64,000 bases of DNA from Diplocarpon mali. Its lineage: Eukaryota > Ascomycota > Leotiomycetes > Helotiales > Drepanopezizaceae. A program made the position numbers and the translations under genes. Location: contig JAENRP010000049.1 in NCBI GenBank assembly GCA_024741835.1, forward strand, positions 14,317-78,316. The letters are read 5' to 3'. The notes beneath the pieces are model-generated. The model had not been told where the DNA came from. It saw only the letters and a program-made list of their open reading frames with translations, and searched no databases. How positions within the stretch are numbered: the stretch's first letter is position 1; every line of letters starts with the position of its first letter. Shown here one piece after another: positions 46,254-59,112 of the stretch.

Positions 46254-48361
46254 CTATCCTCCGCCTTGTGCCTCGCGTGCGTTGTTCAGTACTGCAGACT
46301 TCAAAAGTCCTTGCGCCTTGGCCTGGTTCTTCAAAGTATCCTCGATTCTGGTCCGCATTGCTTTCGTCTCTGCCTTCCTCTTGGTCTCTCGAGCTTTTTC
46401 CATAGCTCTCTTCGCATCCCTGTACTCCTTGTTTCGCCTTTTTCCAAGCGAACCATGTCTTCTTCTATCATCTGCATTGCGGAGCAAAGGCAGCTGTATA
46501 ATGGCTGAGAATGTATCAAAAACTTTCTGGATTGCTACATCGTGACGCTCTGCAACGACTGCAAAGGGGAACATTTCTTGGCATGTTTCTGCTATGTCTA
46601 CGATTCTATAAGACTTGTCAGTAGCAGTAACGCCAAGTCAAAAACTACGTACAGATTTGGAGAGTGTTTGCGACCCTGACGCGCGTCGGGTATCTGAAAT
46701 TCACTGGAGTTTGACTGTAGTGAGGTCGGACAGGCTACTTTTGCCGATCCAGTGCTGATGACCAGCGATCGTGTTGCAGGTTCCTGTGCCTGAGGAACTA
46801 TAGGACTTGACTTTCGAGTGAAATTCCCCACTGACTGGTCAGGTGAGCTCGTCCTACAGTTAGAGGTGTCATGGACGGGGACTTGAAGGCGACTGCATGG
46901 TTTCGGTAATAGGGCCGTTGTCGAGCTTGAAGCGGCTGGCCAAGCGGGGATTGAGTAGAGTGAAGGTCTCCGCATAATATCAGCGGATGGCATGGTTCGG
47001 ATACTGGGTCGGGACGGGATTGGAGATGTCGGTATACGTGAAGAAGATGTTTGGACTCCCGGGTGGCTTGGTTCTGCCAGCATATTTGGGTGAGATGCGT
47101 CCTCGTCGTCCAATGCTATTGGACTTGAGGGGAGTAATGAAGCATTTTGGATCGACTGTGTCAGAGCTCTGGGACATGGAATGTGCTGGGAGACTTGACT
47201 GCGAAAGCTTGGAGACGCCACAGGCACGCTGGAAGAAATGCTGCTTTGGCTGTATCGTGAAGCCGCCATCTGATCGGCCTGTTGTTGCCATGGGCCGCGT
47301 CCTTCAATATGCTCGTATCTGTGGCTTAGCTGACGTTGCTGCGGGTATGCATTGCAGAGCTGCGTGTTATTCGACATCGGTATGTTTGTTCGAATTGTAG
47401 GCTCAGGCGAAGACATGGTCGCGTACTGGCTGGGGCTGGTATCGTAGGCATTCCACCATTCATGAATTGGCCAGGACATGGTTACTTGTGAATCTTGATT
47501 AGAGCGCGGGTACAGATCAAAATTGTTTGCATTCATTTGATATGGATTTATGTCAAATGGGCTCCTTGCTGGTGTTGAAGTTGTCCGAGGGGACAGCTGT
47601 ACGGATTGGCGAGAGTGGCTAGATTGGAGATCTGCTTCATCGAAATCCCCCTCATGCTTTCGTTTCTTAGACTCTGCGTGCTCTGACTGCAATGGCCTCC
47701 AAGGAATGCTCGGAAATGGCCTGGGTTGCAGCGTGGGCAATGATTGATCCCACCATGTCGTTGAGTCGGCTAAGGACGTGAAATGGGAAGGTAATGCCCC
47801 ACAGTAATTGGGCTCTGCAAACCATGGATATTGCTCATTCTGGAAATTTTTTGTGGCGCACGGTATCGATGGAAGTGATCCCGCACGTCCCAAATTTCCA
47901 TTAATATCTCCAAGATGGCAAGATTCCAGTTGGTGTACTACACCCGTGCTCCTTCGCCGCGGCGGGTCTGCCACCACATCACATGGCTTTGCCAGTAGAT
48001 GGCCGTCGGCTGGAGGTGTAGACAATTGGCTGAGTGGGGCTATGGAGTGAGTGGACTCTAATCTGATGACATGAGTATGAGCAGATAGAGAGGTAGGAGA
48101 CCCATACCTCCTTCGCCTCTTCTTCCTTCGTCTGGGAGCGCAGAACACTATCTGCACATCATCGTCCTGAGTGGTTGAAGATTCAGCACACAAGCCTTCC
48201 ATGAGTGGTACGCTCTGCTGAATGTCCTCTTGGACCACCGAAGCATCTGGGGTAGATGCTATTGCTACCATGTCGATATCTGCTTGGCTCTGGTTCTGCC
48301 ATTGAGCAGACGACGATGTTGCGGAAGCACTGACAAGCTCGATATTCCCAGCTTGGGCCAT
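46254..48361 (-). CDS. Fungal orphan with conserved basic helical C-terminus
   Basis: Exons 48361-46653 and 46605-46254 (donor GTACGT, acceptor TAG) give 686 residues. I do not recognise the family. The first 540 residues are low-complexity, Ser/Pro/Gln-rich and probably disordered, with a basic RRRKKRRRRYG patch near residue 80 that could be a nuclear localisation signal. The last 130 residues look folded: SPNLIVDIAETCQEMFPF, HDVAIQKVFDTFSAI and a Lys/Arg/Glu-rich helix (EKARETKRKAETKAMRTRI). A nuclear role is inference only. A 45-nt in-frame stretch with GTATGG and CATCAG ends (48107-48063) may be an extra intron. It is divergent from CSN6. Confidence 0.7.
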
Positions 48362-48853
48362 AGTAGAGCTGAATTATTGAAAAGAAATAAGCCTGAAATG
48401 AAGAAACTCAGGATATTTCAGAGAAATATAACTAAAATTAGAGGAGATAGATTGGTGTCAAAGAAATTGATACTGCAAATACCCCAAACAGCTGAAAGAG
48501 CCACTGTTCAAGACTGATGCAGTCGCGATACCATTGATCACACAATTACCAGGCAACATGGCTGTTGTCACCTCACGATGCAGTTGTGGGATGGAAGGAC
48601 TAAAGTGAGAAAGACACAAAAGGAGGCGATGAGGTTGAGGACAACCTACCTCTTGGCACAAGGCTGCATGACATGGGTCATATCACGCTAGTCGGTTATG
48701 CGGGGTGGCTTGGTGGTAGCCTTGAGATCCACGGCACATTCGCCTTTTAAGCATCAACAAACTCGCCTCAAAGAACCAGACATTGGATACTCACAGACAA
48801 GACGAGCAAAAAGAAAAAGAAAAAAACTTTCTGCCTGTGGTAGAATCGCAACC
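48362..48853. promoter_or_regulatory. Shared promoter region, orphan/CSN6
   Basis: 492 bases between divergent start codons. The part next to CSN6 is A-rich (AAAGAAAAAG-type runs), as often seen in fungal 5' leaders. No specific element identified. Confidence 0.5.
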
Positions 48854-50177
48854 ATGGCTGTTCAGGCAGTCTCAAATCCCCTCATCTCCACCCAAAAGTC
48901 CTCAGATAGCAGCCTCCAGGTCTCCCTCCACCCACTCGTTCTCCTCACCATCTCCGACTACATCACAAGACATACACTACGCCAGCAGAATGGCCCAATC
49001 GTGGGAGCTCTTCTGGGTCAACAAAATGGCCGAGAGATCACGATTGAGCATGCGTTTGACTGCCTGCTCATTGAAGTAGATGGTGAAGTTATCTTAAGCT
49101 CCGCATGGTTTGAGGAGCGATTGCAGCAGAGTGAGTCCATAAAGCAGACCCTTTTGTTTGGATCTGCCAGTGATGATAATCTGCCCAATAGTGAAAGACG
49201 TGCACAAAGTCCCGGCCCTAGACCTTGTTGGCTGGTACACCACCCTTCCCTCTTCAGGGCCCCAACCAAACCACCTGCCCCTGCACCGCCAAATTATACA
49301 GTCCTACAACGAGTCTGCCATCCTCTTAGGGTTCCACCCAGCCGAAGTCCTTGAAGGCTCTGTCGGGGGCAAGCTCCCACTGAGCATCTACGAGAGCAAC
49401 CTCGAGGCTGAGGATTCGCCTGCGGATAATGGAGAGGACAAGGAGATGGAGGACGGAGAGCCACAGCTAGCACTCAAGTTCAAGAAACTACCATATAGCG
49501 TGGAGACAGGGGAGGCTGAGATGATCAGTGTTGATTTCGTCGCGCGAGGCGGGGGCAATGCCACAGCAGTCGACGGTACGTCGAAGAAGCCAACACCAGG
49601 TCAAGATGACCAGACCGCCGGCAAGGGAAAGGGTAGAACAGCACAACAGGAGCAGAAGGAAGATGAAGCTAGTCTCCGTAGCGAGGACCAGAACGTCCTT
49701 TCCCGCGAAGACGAAGAGTCCATCGCCTCCCTCACAGCCAAGGCAAACGCGATCAAGATGCTGCACTCGCGGATCAACCTGATCGCCGCCTACCTGCACA
49801 ACCTTCCGCCGTCCTATATCTCTAGCGCCGCCCCCGATGGTGCTGTACCCAGCCAGCAGGAGCACGCCCCCGTCAATCATTCGATCCTCCGCTCAATCCA
49901 GGCGCTGCTGAGCCGGCTGAGCCTCCTGATCCCGGCAGACAGTGCTGCGTTCGAGCACGAGCTCTTGTCCGAGCAGAACGACGTTAAACTGGTGTCGCTG
50001 CTGAGCACAATCACCACCAGCATCAAGGAGGCCAGGGAAACGGGTCGGAAGTTCCACGTCGTCGACTCGCAGAAGGCGCTGAAGAACAAGCAGGACAGGT
50101 CTAACGTGGGTGCGCCTCAATGGGGTGGCTCCTTTGACGGCCGTAGTGTGCTGGGCGTTGGAGACCTCATAGCATAA
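48854..50177 (+). CDS. CSN6: COP9 signalosome subunit 6
   Basis: CSN6 is a non-catalytic MPN subunit of the COP9 signalosome, which removes Nedd8 from cullins; in Aspergillus the complex controls development and light responses. Exons 48854-49130 and 49192-50177 give 420 residues. The MPN domain starts at VSLHPLVLLTISDYITRH and includes PIVGALLGQQNGREITI, then MKDVHKVPALDLVGWYTT. The JAMM zinc motif is missing (no His-x-His after GWY), as expected for CSN6 rather than CSN5. The second half carries an acidic insertion (EDKEMEDGEPQ) and a Glu/Gln/Lys-rich linker. It ends with helices such as AIKMLHSRINLIAAYLHNL and SILRSIQALLSRLSLLIP that should join the subunit bundle. It converges with the dehydrogenase gene. 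Confidence 0.88.
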
Positions 50178-50509
50178 GATTTCGAGGTTAGGGTTCTCGA
50201 GTTCTCAATAATGTCATGGTTTGTCTGCATTTGCTGGGCGTCTAGGGGTTTGTGGATACCGGAGTAACCAAGGCGTTTCGCTACTTTGTACCAGCGATCA
50301 TGAAGATGAGTAATATGAGAACATGATTATAGAATCCTCGATTGTTACCTGCATTTCTCTCGCCAGCCGTGGAAAAAATTTCTCCCACCCTCCCAATCAT
50401 ACCAGTTTTCAACGAGAAAGGCCTCTCATCGCTCCATAAGAAGAAGAAATGGGATAGGTCACTCCTCCCTACCAGCAGACCCATCTCTACAGCATCGCCC
50501 CCATACAGC

Positions 50510-51954
50510 CTAGGCCTCGACAACCACCTCGATCACCGGCTTGCCCTCATCATCGGCCGTCCTTACCGCCAGCGCCAACGCGTTGTCTGCCTCCGCCAGC
50601 CCGTGGGATCTATGCGTCACCATCCCGTCCCGACTCGGCAGCTGCCTCCCAGCCAGCAGCAGGATGCCCGCCGGGTAGGTGTTCGCGTACCGAAAGATGC
50701 CCAGGATGTCCACTTCGCGGAGGTGCGCGGCGGAGAGCGGGACCGTCTGGATGGGCGTGCCCATGCCGACCATGATGACGCTGCCCCCGGACTTGGTGAC
50801 GTAGAGCGACGTCTGCATGCATACCTCCTTGCCCGTGCATTCGAACGTAACGTCGACGCCCTCATCTTCGTCCTCGTATCCATCCTCGAGATCGAGCCGC
50901 GTGACCGCGAGCACGTCCGCGGCGGCCGCTTTCGCGCCGTCGAGCCCGTGATAGCTGTCGCCGACCTCGCTGGCGGGCGTGGAGGTGCCGGAGGTGTAGA
51001 TGGAGGAACAGGAGAAGGGAACGCTGGTGTGAAAGGGTCTGGAGACTACGTAGCCGTGTGTGGCGAAGCCGTTGGAGACGGCGTAGTCGGCACGGCCGGC
51101 GTCCACGCCCATGATCGTCACGAACGTGCAGCCGGACTGCCGCGCCATAGCTGCGACGAGCAGGCCCACGGTGCCGGCGCCTATGACGAGCGCGGTGGAT
51201 CCGGGGGCTGGGGCGGCGCGGTTCAGCGAGTGGATGGCTACAGAGAGGGGCTCAAGGAGAGCTGCTGCGTCGAAGGATACATGATCTGGGATTCTGGAGA
51301 CTCGCGTTAGCCGAGTGTGCGTATGCTTTGCTGACGGGGTTCGTGTTGGCGGACAAGCAAAGACATACTTGTGGCACCACAGCGCGGGGATGGTTGATCC
51401 TCTCCTGGAGCGTCCCCTGGAAATGAGGCACGCTCTTCGCACTGCTCCTGAACCTCGTCTTCCCGCAGAGGTTGTACCGTCCTTTCCGGCAGATAGTGCA
51501 CTGGCCGCACGGTATGCCGACTTCCAGCACAACGCGGTCGCCAACTGTGAAGCCGTTGACCTGCGGCCCGATGCCGACAACGACGCCAGAAGACTCGTAG
51601 CCGAGCGACAGAGGGGCGCAGGCGCACAGGTCGCCATTGGCAAACTTCTTGTAGTAGCTGACGTCTGACCCACAGATCCCGGTGGCTTTGATCTGGATCT
51701 GAAGCTCGCCGAGGGCAGGTTCCTCGAGACTTCGCTTCTCCTGCAACATCCAGAGGTTAGGGGTCCGGCCTGATAATAGACTGTGTTCATGCTGGGGTCT
51801 GGGGGAAAGGCCGTTGCGTACGTACCAGTTTGACCTCGTGAGGGCCGTGTAAGACAGATGCAAGTACCTGGGTTGGTTTTGAGGGAAGAAGATGGGGTGA
51901 GTGAGCGGTGGCAATGACGGTGAGAGGAGTCGGTTCATCGGCCATTGGGGCCAT
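50510..51954 (-). CDS. Sorbitol/xylitol dehydrogenase-like MDR protein, apparently frameshifted
   Basis: Zinc-dependent MDR dehydrogenases of this group oxidise polyols with NAD. Exons: 51954-51826, 51740-51369 and 51293-50510. The N-terminal half reads GICGSDVSYY, LGYESSGVVVG, the structural-zinc cluster CGQCTICRKGRYNLC, and FRSSAKSVPHFQGTLQERINHP. The next residues should be ALWCHK before IPDHVSFDAAALLEP, but they lie one frame over. A run of four G at 51386-51389 (C on the coding strand) has one base more than the frame needs. As written, translation stops soon after exon 3 starts; with one base fewer the protein would have 427 residues. The catalytic-zinc His of the usual GHE motif is Tyr here (GYE). 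Later parts (VIGAGTVGLLVAAMARQ, FECTGKEVCMQT) are intact. Sequencing error and genuine decay are both possible. Confidence 0.78.
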
Positions 51955-53620
51955 CGCTCCTCTCTGGGGTAAGACGGGAAGGGAGGAACAGAAACTGATC
52001 CAGGAGTCAGCGGCGTCGGAAGAAGAAACAAACAAAAACCACTTTGTGACGGTAGGGTTATTGGTCCTCCGCGACCAGACGGTACCAACAGAGGATAAGT
52101 GGAGGTTCAAATAAGTGCTGGGAATCCCCCTTCCCGAGCTAATCTTGCAGAACGACTATCCATGGCAGTCGACGGCATTGAATCGCAATGGCGTTTACCA
52201 GTCAGATGGCGGCATCTGATCCCCCTGATGGAAGTGCGTTCATCGTTGGCCGGGGAGAGGGCTTGGGTAGGTAAGTGGTTGATACTCGTACTTGGACGAC
52301 GGGCGAGAGATAACTTGGCTAGAGTGACAGTTGAGCACTCCCTGTGCAGAATGCCCTGCGCTTGCAGAATCACCATGAGTGGCATGGTTCGGCTCTGCCC
52401 TTGCTCTAGCTGTTTCTTCGAGCCCATGAGACTGAAGGCCGGAACGCATAGCAAGACAGTAGAAGGACGAGAGGGCTGTCTACATAGAGGCAACGCTCTG
52501 GAGATGAGTCAATGCTCGCTGGACGCAGCAATGCCATCTGCGGTCCCTGGCCAGCATATTAGAGGAGGGACAGAATGCCCGAATCGACTTAGAATCTAGT
52601 TGCAATGTAGATATTCTCCCCGATGGGCTAAAAGCTAGCCGTGCCAGAAGTATACAAACGGGAGATGGGGCCAAAAGTGGTTCAAGGAACGTTGCATGTG
52701 CCGAGGACCAAACCTTGTTTACTCCAAGATCCACTCGAGGAGAGGAGCCATGTCGCACGGGTCTACCAAGCAGAAGCCGTAAGCTGAGAAATGACTTGAA
52801 GGACTACCACATGGGCCCTTGACTCTCTTGGAAACCGACGACCCGCTTCGGCTACTCCCCACACCCACGGGCAGACGCCCGTCCTCCCGATAGCCCAGGC
52901 GCTGGCATCTCCATTCGAAGAACAACTCTCGATCGACGTTCAGGCGCGCTGAGCCGTGAGGTGAGGTGGCAGCTGGTCATATCACGAGTAAATGACAGCC
53001 TGCCAGCCAAGCCCCGTCAAGTCGCAAGGTACAAGTCGTCCGGGATAGCTGCCGTTGGGGGCGGGCGAGGAACAGAGGCCAGAAGCAGGGAACGCCGCGG
53101 GCTGGATACAGTTGTGTGTTGTGGGTTACAACCGGCGCCGTGCAGGTCGTGAGCCTCGCTCCTGCTGGTCCGCTTCCTGTAAAAGAAATAAGTAGGCACT
53201 CATTATCCGCGCCCTGGCTGCAGCTCTGCATCTCGCATGTGCATCTCTCTATATTGCCCCACTCGAAGCTCGGAATTATGATATGACAATGCTCGGGGAT
53301 CGTGGTCCTAGGTAGATGGTTATGTGTCGGATTCCACACGGCACTCCTGACGTGGCCATCATTCGGACAACAGCATGTAAACGGACATGACGATGGGGAC
53401 AATATGGAGAGGACCGTTTTCTGGCGCCCGAAAGGCCCTCATAGCACATGGGATTCCTGTATGCTCTCTCTCCACCTCTTGAATCCGACTCCGCCAGCTG
53501 TTTGGGTTCACGGATTTGGTATGCTATCAATGATAAACTGAGCATGTGTGGATACAACGGCCAAGGGCCAGGATGCTGCAGACGCATGCATGGCACTTCT
53601 CGGATCATGGCCCAGCGATG
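51955..53620. other. Intergenic region, nothing recognised
   Basis: 1.7 kb between the dehydrogenase start and the 3' end of VPS17. Several frames of about 100 codons exist on both strands, all overlapping and without domains. Composition is balanced. No gene is called. Confidence 0.5.
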
Positions 53621-55652
53621 CTAGAAGTTCGAGGTCGCCAGGCGAGCTGCTGCATTTCGGGCATCCACTCTGTCCTCATCATCCTCTTCCTTGACGTCTT
53701 TGAGACCTCCGGCACTTGCTCCGCTCAGCGCTCTAGCCCGCACCGGGTCCTGTCCATCTTGCTCGCTTTCCTCAGCGAGGTTGGGCATGAAACTGCCTGA
53801 GATGCTCCGGTTCAGTGCGTCCGGGCGACGAGGCACACCTGACCCTACAGCCAGCGGAAAATTAGCATTTGATCGATGCGCAGAGTGTTCAGACGACAGA
53901 AAGCCCCTCCATGCCGGTGAGGCCCCGGGTCTCTGCAAAGGTCCACGCTCGGAAGAGCTCTTCGGTACTTACAGCTGTCTCCATTCTTGCCTTGACTCGT
54001 TGCCAGACTTGCTCTGCGCGTTACGGTTTCTCTGCCAAGACGAGAAAGTCCACCCGAAGAGTCGATCGCCCTGATGTCGGGCCTGATGCTTTCGAGTGTC
54101 GCCAGCGTTCGTCTTTCTGCTTCAATCTCACGAATCACATATTCCCGGATGCTGAGTCGCAAATCCGCTGCGGTCCGGGCGAACCAACGCCGTTGCTCCT
54201 GCAGGAGGTTCGCTGTCACTCGCTGCGTCTTGCCGAGAAGATAAAGCTCGTTACTTCTTGCCTCATCCAGAGCAGAAATGGCTTCGTCGACCTTTTCTCG
54301 TCGAACCGACGAGCTGGCTTTCAGCCGATCTGCCGCATTCAACTTGCTCCGGGTAAGTTGCTGCGACTGCAGTAGCTCGCGAAGTAGAATGTGGCGATTC
54401 GTGAGTGTTTCTTTCACAATAAAAGCATCTTGCGAGTGGTACTGCAGGGGATCACCGATTGTAGTCGCCTCAGCCGTAGCTTGAGCGGCATGTAAATCCC
54501 CCGTGGTCTGAATAGTTTTCCCAATCTTACGATAGGCATTGGCAAGTCCCGAATGTGGCTCTTGTACACTCATAGCACCGATCTTGACACCGAAGTCGGA
54601 CTCTGCAAGGCCCACCCCTGCAGGAATTAAGCAAAAAAAATCGGTGAGAAAATGGGGGAGCTTCACCTACCCCTGCGAGCCTTGACAAGCTTGTCAACCT
54701 TATGTCCTGCGTCCATTGAACCAAGATAGAAAAGCTTCACAATCGGTCGGGCGTCTTGCAGCTCGGGTGTATCGTCTGGAGGCGGCGCAAACTGCTTGAT
54801 AACTCTCCTGCGGACTCCTGTTGCCGGCTGTTTCCTCTTAAGCATTGGACTGTAGCCAAAATCGCTTTCAACGAAAAGGATCATCTCGTCGTCCCTCATC
54901 AGAACTTCGTTTGCGCAAACGTAGTTCAGCCATCTCTGAAGCGATGCCTTCACACGAGCCTCATCTTCATCTGTGCCAGCACCAGCCGATGTCAACGCCG
55001 GGGGAACGGCCGGAACAAGGGCTTCTGGGTTTGAGGATATCAAATGGTCTGCGAGCTTGATAAACTCGGAGTGGGTTCGGCGGACATCGCGAAACTGGGT
55101 AGTTCGAAACTTGGGGAGGTTGGTCTGGAGAGTCAGCAGGGTTTTAGAGCGTAGAGCGCAATATGAACGCACATGAACATCAAATCTCAATATAGGATCT
55201 TTCCTTCCAGTTCTTTCCAGACCCGTAATCTTTGCTTGAAGCTTGTACTTGGGTGCTTGAGCTTGATGCTGCGATTTGCGAGCCGTTGCGTGGTATCTCT
55301 GCGGCTCTGCTCTATGCGGTTGTTGCTGCTGTGCCGGCCGGTTTCCTAGAAATGGCTCTTGTTCAGACTGGCTAGGGCCTGTATCAGCGGTATCCGGCCT
55401 GCGCCCGTCACTCTCCGCCACTGATTCGTTTCCTGCGGTGCTCTCCGGTCTCTGAAAACCTCCCGCGCCCAATGTGTCTTCGAATCCCGCCCCCGACGCA
55501 CTCGGGCTGTATGGGGATAGTGGAGGTAGAGCATCACCAGAAGCTAGAAAAGGGCTTGCCCGCGGATTTTGAGGAGACGATATTGGTGAAGAGCCCCATG
55601 GAGATGCTCCACCTGGAATATCAGCGTCGTGTATAGAGCTGGAGTAATCCAT
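53621..55652 (-). CDS. VPS17: Vacuolar sorting protein 17 (retromer sorting nexin)
   Basis: Vps17 pairs with Vps5 in the membrane-bending half of the retromer, which returns receptors such as Vps10 from endosomes to the Golgi. Exons 55652-55173, 55124-54671, 54617-53973 and 53844-53621 give 600 residues. The N-terminus is Pro/Ser-rich (ASPWGSSPISSPQNPRASPF). A PX domain (about 130-265) contains VHTNLPKFRTTQFRDVRRTH and ASLQRWLNYVCANEVLM. A BAR-type helical region follows (IGKTIQTTGDLHAAQATAEA to LRLSIREYVIREIEAERRTL). The tail after the last intron is acidic and disordered. The last intron is 128 nt with a GCTAAT branch; earlier acceptors in it would end the frame, so the distal TAG was chosen. 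It is divergent from MEF2. Confidence 0.88.
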
Positions 55653-55997
55653 TCTTGCCCCGGAGTCTGGTTGAGACCTTTGAGTGATCGGGAAATATTG
55701 CGCAGCACTCGAGTAAAACCTTCGCCGGATATTTCGATTGTGCTTTTATCTTCGTAATAAAGAGTGCTCGGGCATGCGCGACACTGCCTTTGAGGCTCTG
55801 AGGTCAAAGTTGTTGCTGCAAAGAAAGCAGTCCATGGTGCTGATCTAGTAATATACTAAGCTCGATCAACGGTAATCCTGGGCTTGGCAGCCGTGAGCCG
55901 GGAAGCGCCCCCCTTCAAAAAGATTAACCGCAAGCGAAGTATCAAAGTTTCTTTCTCCAAACCTCATACCAACGATCAGAACTCGGAATATGAGGTG
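55653..55997. promoter_or_regulatory. Bidirectional promoter region VPS17/MEF2
   Basis: Only 345 bases separate the two divergent start codons, so the promoters overlap. No specific element identified. Confidence 0.5.
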
Positions 55998-58811
55998 ATG
56001 AGTCTATCGGCCTCGAAAAGAAGGTGTCAACCATGGTGTTTTCGGCACCAAATTCTTCGCTTTCTCCATAGCCCTCAGGCAGCTTGGCCTCGCTCAAAAC
56101 CTTCATGCCACTACTCGACTTCCCACTCCCCTAGCCATGGACACAATCCCGATGTCCAGAAGACTAGAAACATTGGCATCATTGCACACATCGATGCTGT
56201 AAAGCCCCAGCCCCAAGCTCGGAGATCAACTAGCTCACATTCTGGCAGGGAAAGACAACCACTACGGAGCGGATGCTGTATTATAGTGGTATTACTCGTC
56301 GAATTGGAGGTGAGACTTGTTTTCCTATCTGTTTTGAGCATGTTAGATACTTTCTCATCTAATTCTCTGTCATACGTGGGCTTTCTCACTCCGTATAAGT
56401 TCTGTCGTTTGATCAGGTCTCACGTGGCTATTTCCATATATACCTAGTCCTCACCTCTAAGTGCCACAGATGTTGACGATGGCTCGACCGTCACGGACTT
56501 CCTCCCAGCAGAAAGAGAGCGAGGTATAACGATCCAATCTGCTGCCGTAACTTTTCAGTGGCCTCCTCTCCAGCAAGGCACGACAACCGCCAAACCAGAC
56601 ACACCAAGACACCAAACTTCTCATACAATCAATCTCATAGACACTCCTGGTCACGCAGACTTTACATTTGAAGTTCTACGGTCACTACGGATCCTCGACG
56701 GTGCGGTGTGTATTCTTGACGGAGTCGCTGGTGTTGAAGCTCAGACGGAGAAAGTCTGGACACAGGCAAACAATTACAGCATTCCCAGAATTGTGTTTGT
56801 CAACAAGTTAGACCGAGATGGTGCAGCTTTTAACAGAACCGTAAAGGAGATTGGGTCGAGACTCCGAGGCGTTCCAGCAGTGTGCCATATCCCTTGGTGG
56901 GAAGGTGGGAAAGGCAGGTTCACAGGGATTGGTGATGCGATCAATTTATGTGCGTTGAAATGGATCGAAGGTGGAGATGGAAAGGCGATTCAGAGCTACT
57001 GCCTCGAGGAACTTGTACAAGAAGATCCAGGACTTCGAACAGAGCTTATCAATGCTCGTACAGCTCTAATGGAAGGACTATGCGAGTTCGATGAGCAGCT
57101 ACTGGCCACATGGCTCGACTGTGAGGATATCTTAGCCGTGCCCTCTCAAGCAATTCGTGATAGCCTAAGGCGATGCATCATTGATGGCTCTGGACGTCTC
57201 ATTCCAGTCTTCGCTGGAGCTAGCTTCAGAAACATTGGGGTTCAGCCATTATTAGATGCAGTCAACGATCTCTTGCCAAACCCTACAGAAAGACCAGATC
57301 CTGAAATCAGCATCGGTGAAAGAAGAGGTCGGCTGGCTGATCTTCTCGACGGCAAACTGTCTCTTGCCTCAAGCTGGTCCAAGCATGTGGTGAAGAAATC
57401 CACTTCTGCCAGTTCAATGATCGCCCAGATTGAGGCATGTGCCTTGGCTTTCAAAGTCGTCAATGATCCTCGCCGCGGCGTGCTTGTTTATATCAGAGTC
57501 TATTCGGGGTCCGTCAGGCGCGGTGCTGCGCTCTGGAATACGAATCTCAACGCCACTGAAAGAGCTCAGCGATTGCTGCGAATGCAAGCCTCGGACGCTG
57601 TAGAGATATCGCATATCTCTGCTGGACAAATTGGCGTCATTGCAGGATTGAAGTTCGCGCGCACGGGTGACACCTTGATATCATACCCGGCAGTCAATCC
57701 GAAGACCGGGCCTCCAGCACCGCTGAACATGCTCCAGCTACGCCCAATCGAAGTTCCCCCACCCGTTTTCTTCGCGGCAATAGAGCCACACAGTCTCAGC
57801 GAAGAGAAGAACGTAGCAGAAATTCTCACGAACCTCCTACGAGAAGACCCGAGTCTGCACGTCAACACCGATGAAGAGTCTGGACAGATGCTGCTCAGCG
57901 GAATGGGAGAGTTGCATCTGGAGATCGCCCGAGACCGACTTGTCAACGACTTCAAAGCCAAGGCCACCATGGGCAACATCGAGATCAGCTACCGCGAATC
58001 AGTGCTTGCCGCCACCTCGCCACGCCGCGTAGTGTTCGACCGAGACATCGCGGGTAAAAAAGGCAAAGCAGGATGCGAAGCTTCAATCGAGCCACTCGAA
58101 CATGCGGATCTCAATTCCGATTACACGATTAGCCAGGACGGCAACTCTATCTCAATCAATATCCCTACCTCTTGGTTTGGTGAAGAGGAGGAGGGGGCGT
58201 CTCTGCCAAAGGACCTGCCCCTGGCTGCCGTCAGAGAAGCGCTGGTCAATGGTGCAGTGGCAGCTCTTGCTCGCGGCCCTCGCCGTGCATTCCCTCTGCA
58301 TGCTACTCATGTGACTCTGAAATTCGACCCGTCCTCCGATCTCTTCGTCGGCTATACATCCGCCGCAGCAATATCTTCCGCTGCCAGACTGGCAGTTCAA
58401 GCCGCACTCAAAGAAGCCTTCACAAACGACAGCGTCATCCTCATGGAGCCCGTCATGAGCGTGGTTATATCCTGCGACGAAGGGTCCCTCGGAGCCATCG
58501 TACACGACATCTCCTCAGCTCGGGGCGGCCACGTCCTGTCTCTTGAGACAGAAGGTGGCGATATTACGGCCCTCAGTCTGCCATCTATAGACACGACAAG
58601 GATCTATGCTCCTCCAGACCCATTCGCTTCCACAGGTGGTTCGGAGTCGACGGGGCCGGGCCAGCCACGACAAGTCCATGCTAAAGTGCCGCTGAAGGAA
58701 ATGGTGGGATATCTGAAGCATCTCAGGAGCTTGACTGGAGGAAGAGGAACCTTCCTCATGAGTGTTGACAAGTTTGAGAGGCTGGCGGGGTCGCGAGAAA
58801 GGACGATGTGA
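55998..58811 (+). CDS. MEF2: Mitochondrial elongation factor G2 (ribosome-recycling GTPase)
   Basis: EF-G2mt splits mitochondrial ribosomes together with the recycling factor and does not act in translocation. Exons 55998-56198, 56249-56309 and 56470-58811 give 867 residues. The N-terminus (about 1-45) is Arg/Ser-rich and lacks acidic residues, a mitochondrial presequence. GTPase motifs: G1 AHIDAGKT at 63-70, the GITIQ switch I near 106-110, G3 DTPGH at 145-149 and G4 NKLD at 199-202. Downstream are the EF-G domains II-V, with [35 protein letters not shown] and, near the end, [19 protein letters not shown]. The first intron interrupts the P-loop codons. A Gln/Thr/Pro-rich insertion lies before the G3 motif. 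The alternative, EF-G1, is excluded by the overall divergence and the insertions (judged from memory of the families). Confidence 0.9.
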
Positions 58812-59112
58812 TTTTCCGTATCCCATCATGAAGGCTGTACATAGCTAGCGCGATAACGTATCCAGGTCGCACAATTCCGTGTTAATCCGCTCAGGAAAAG
58901 GCCTTGAATCCTGAAGGCATGTATTTTGAGGAAGACCGCACGATCGAAGAAGCTGTGGAGACATTCGCAACACCAAAGACTGCTCGTCGTATAGATCAAG
59001 AGCTAAGCTACCAAGGACGACCCTAGGAAAAGACTCTCGGACACCTCTCAGATCACCTAGGCATAGTGACTCCAACCCGCTCACAACATCTCAAACAATC
59101 CTTCCGAAGGCC
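58812..59112. other. Region downstream of MEF2, nothing recognised
   Basis: About 300 bases that should contain the MEF2 3' untranslated region. No gene frame supported. Confidence 0.4.
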
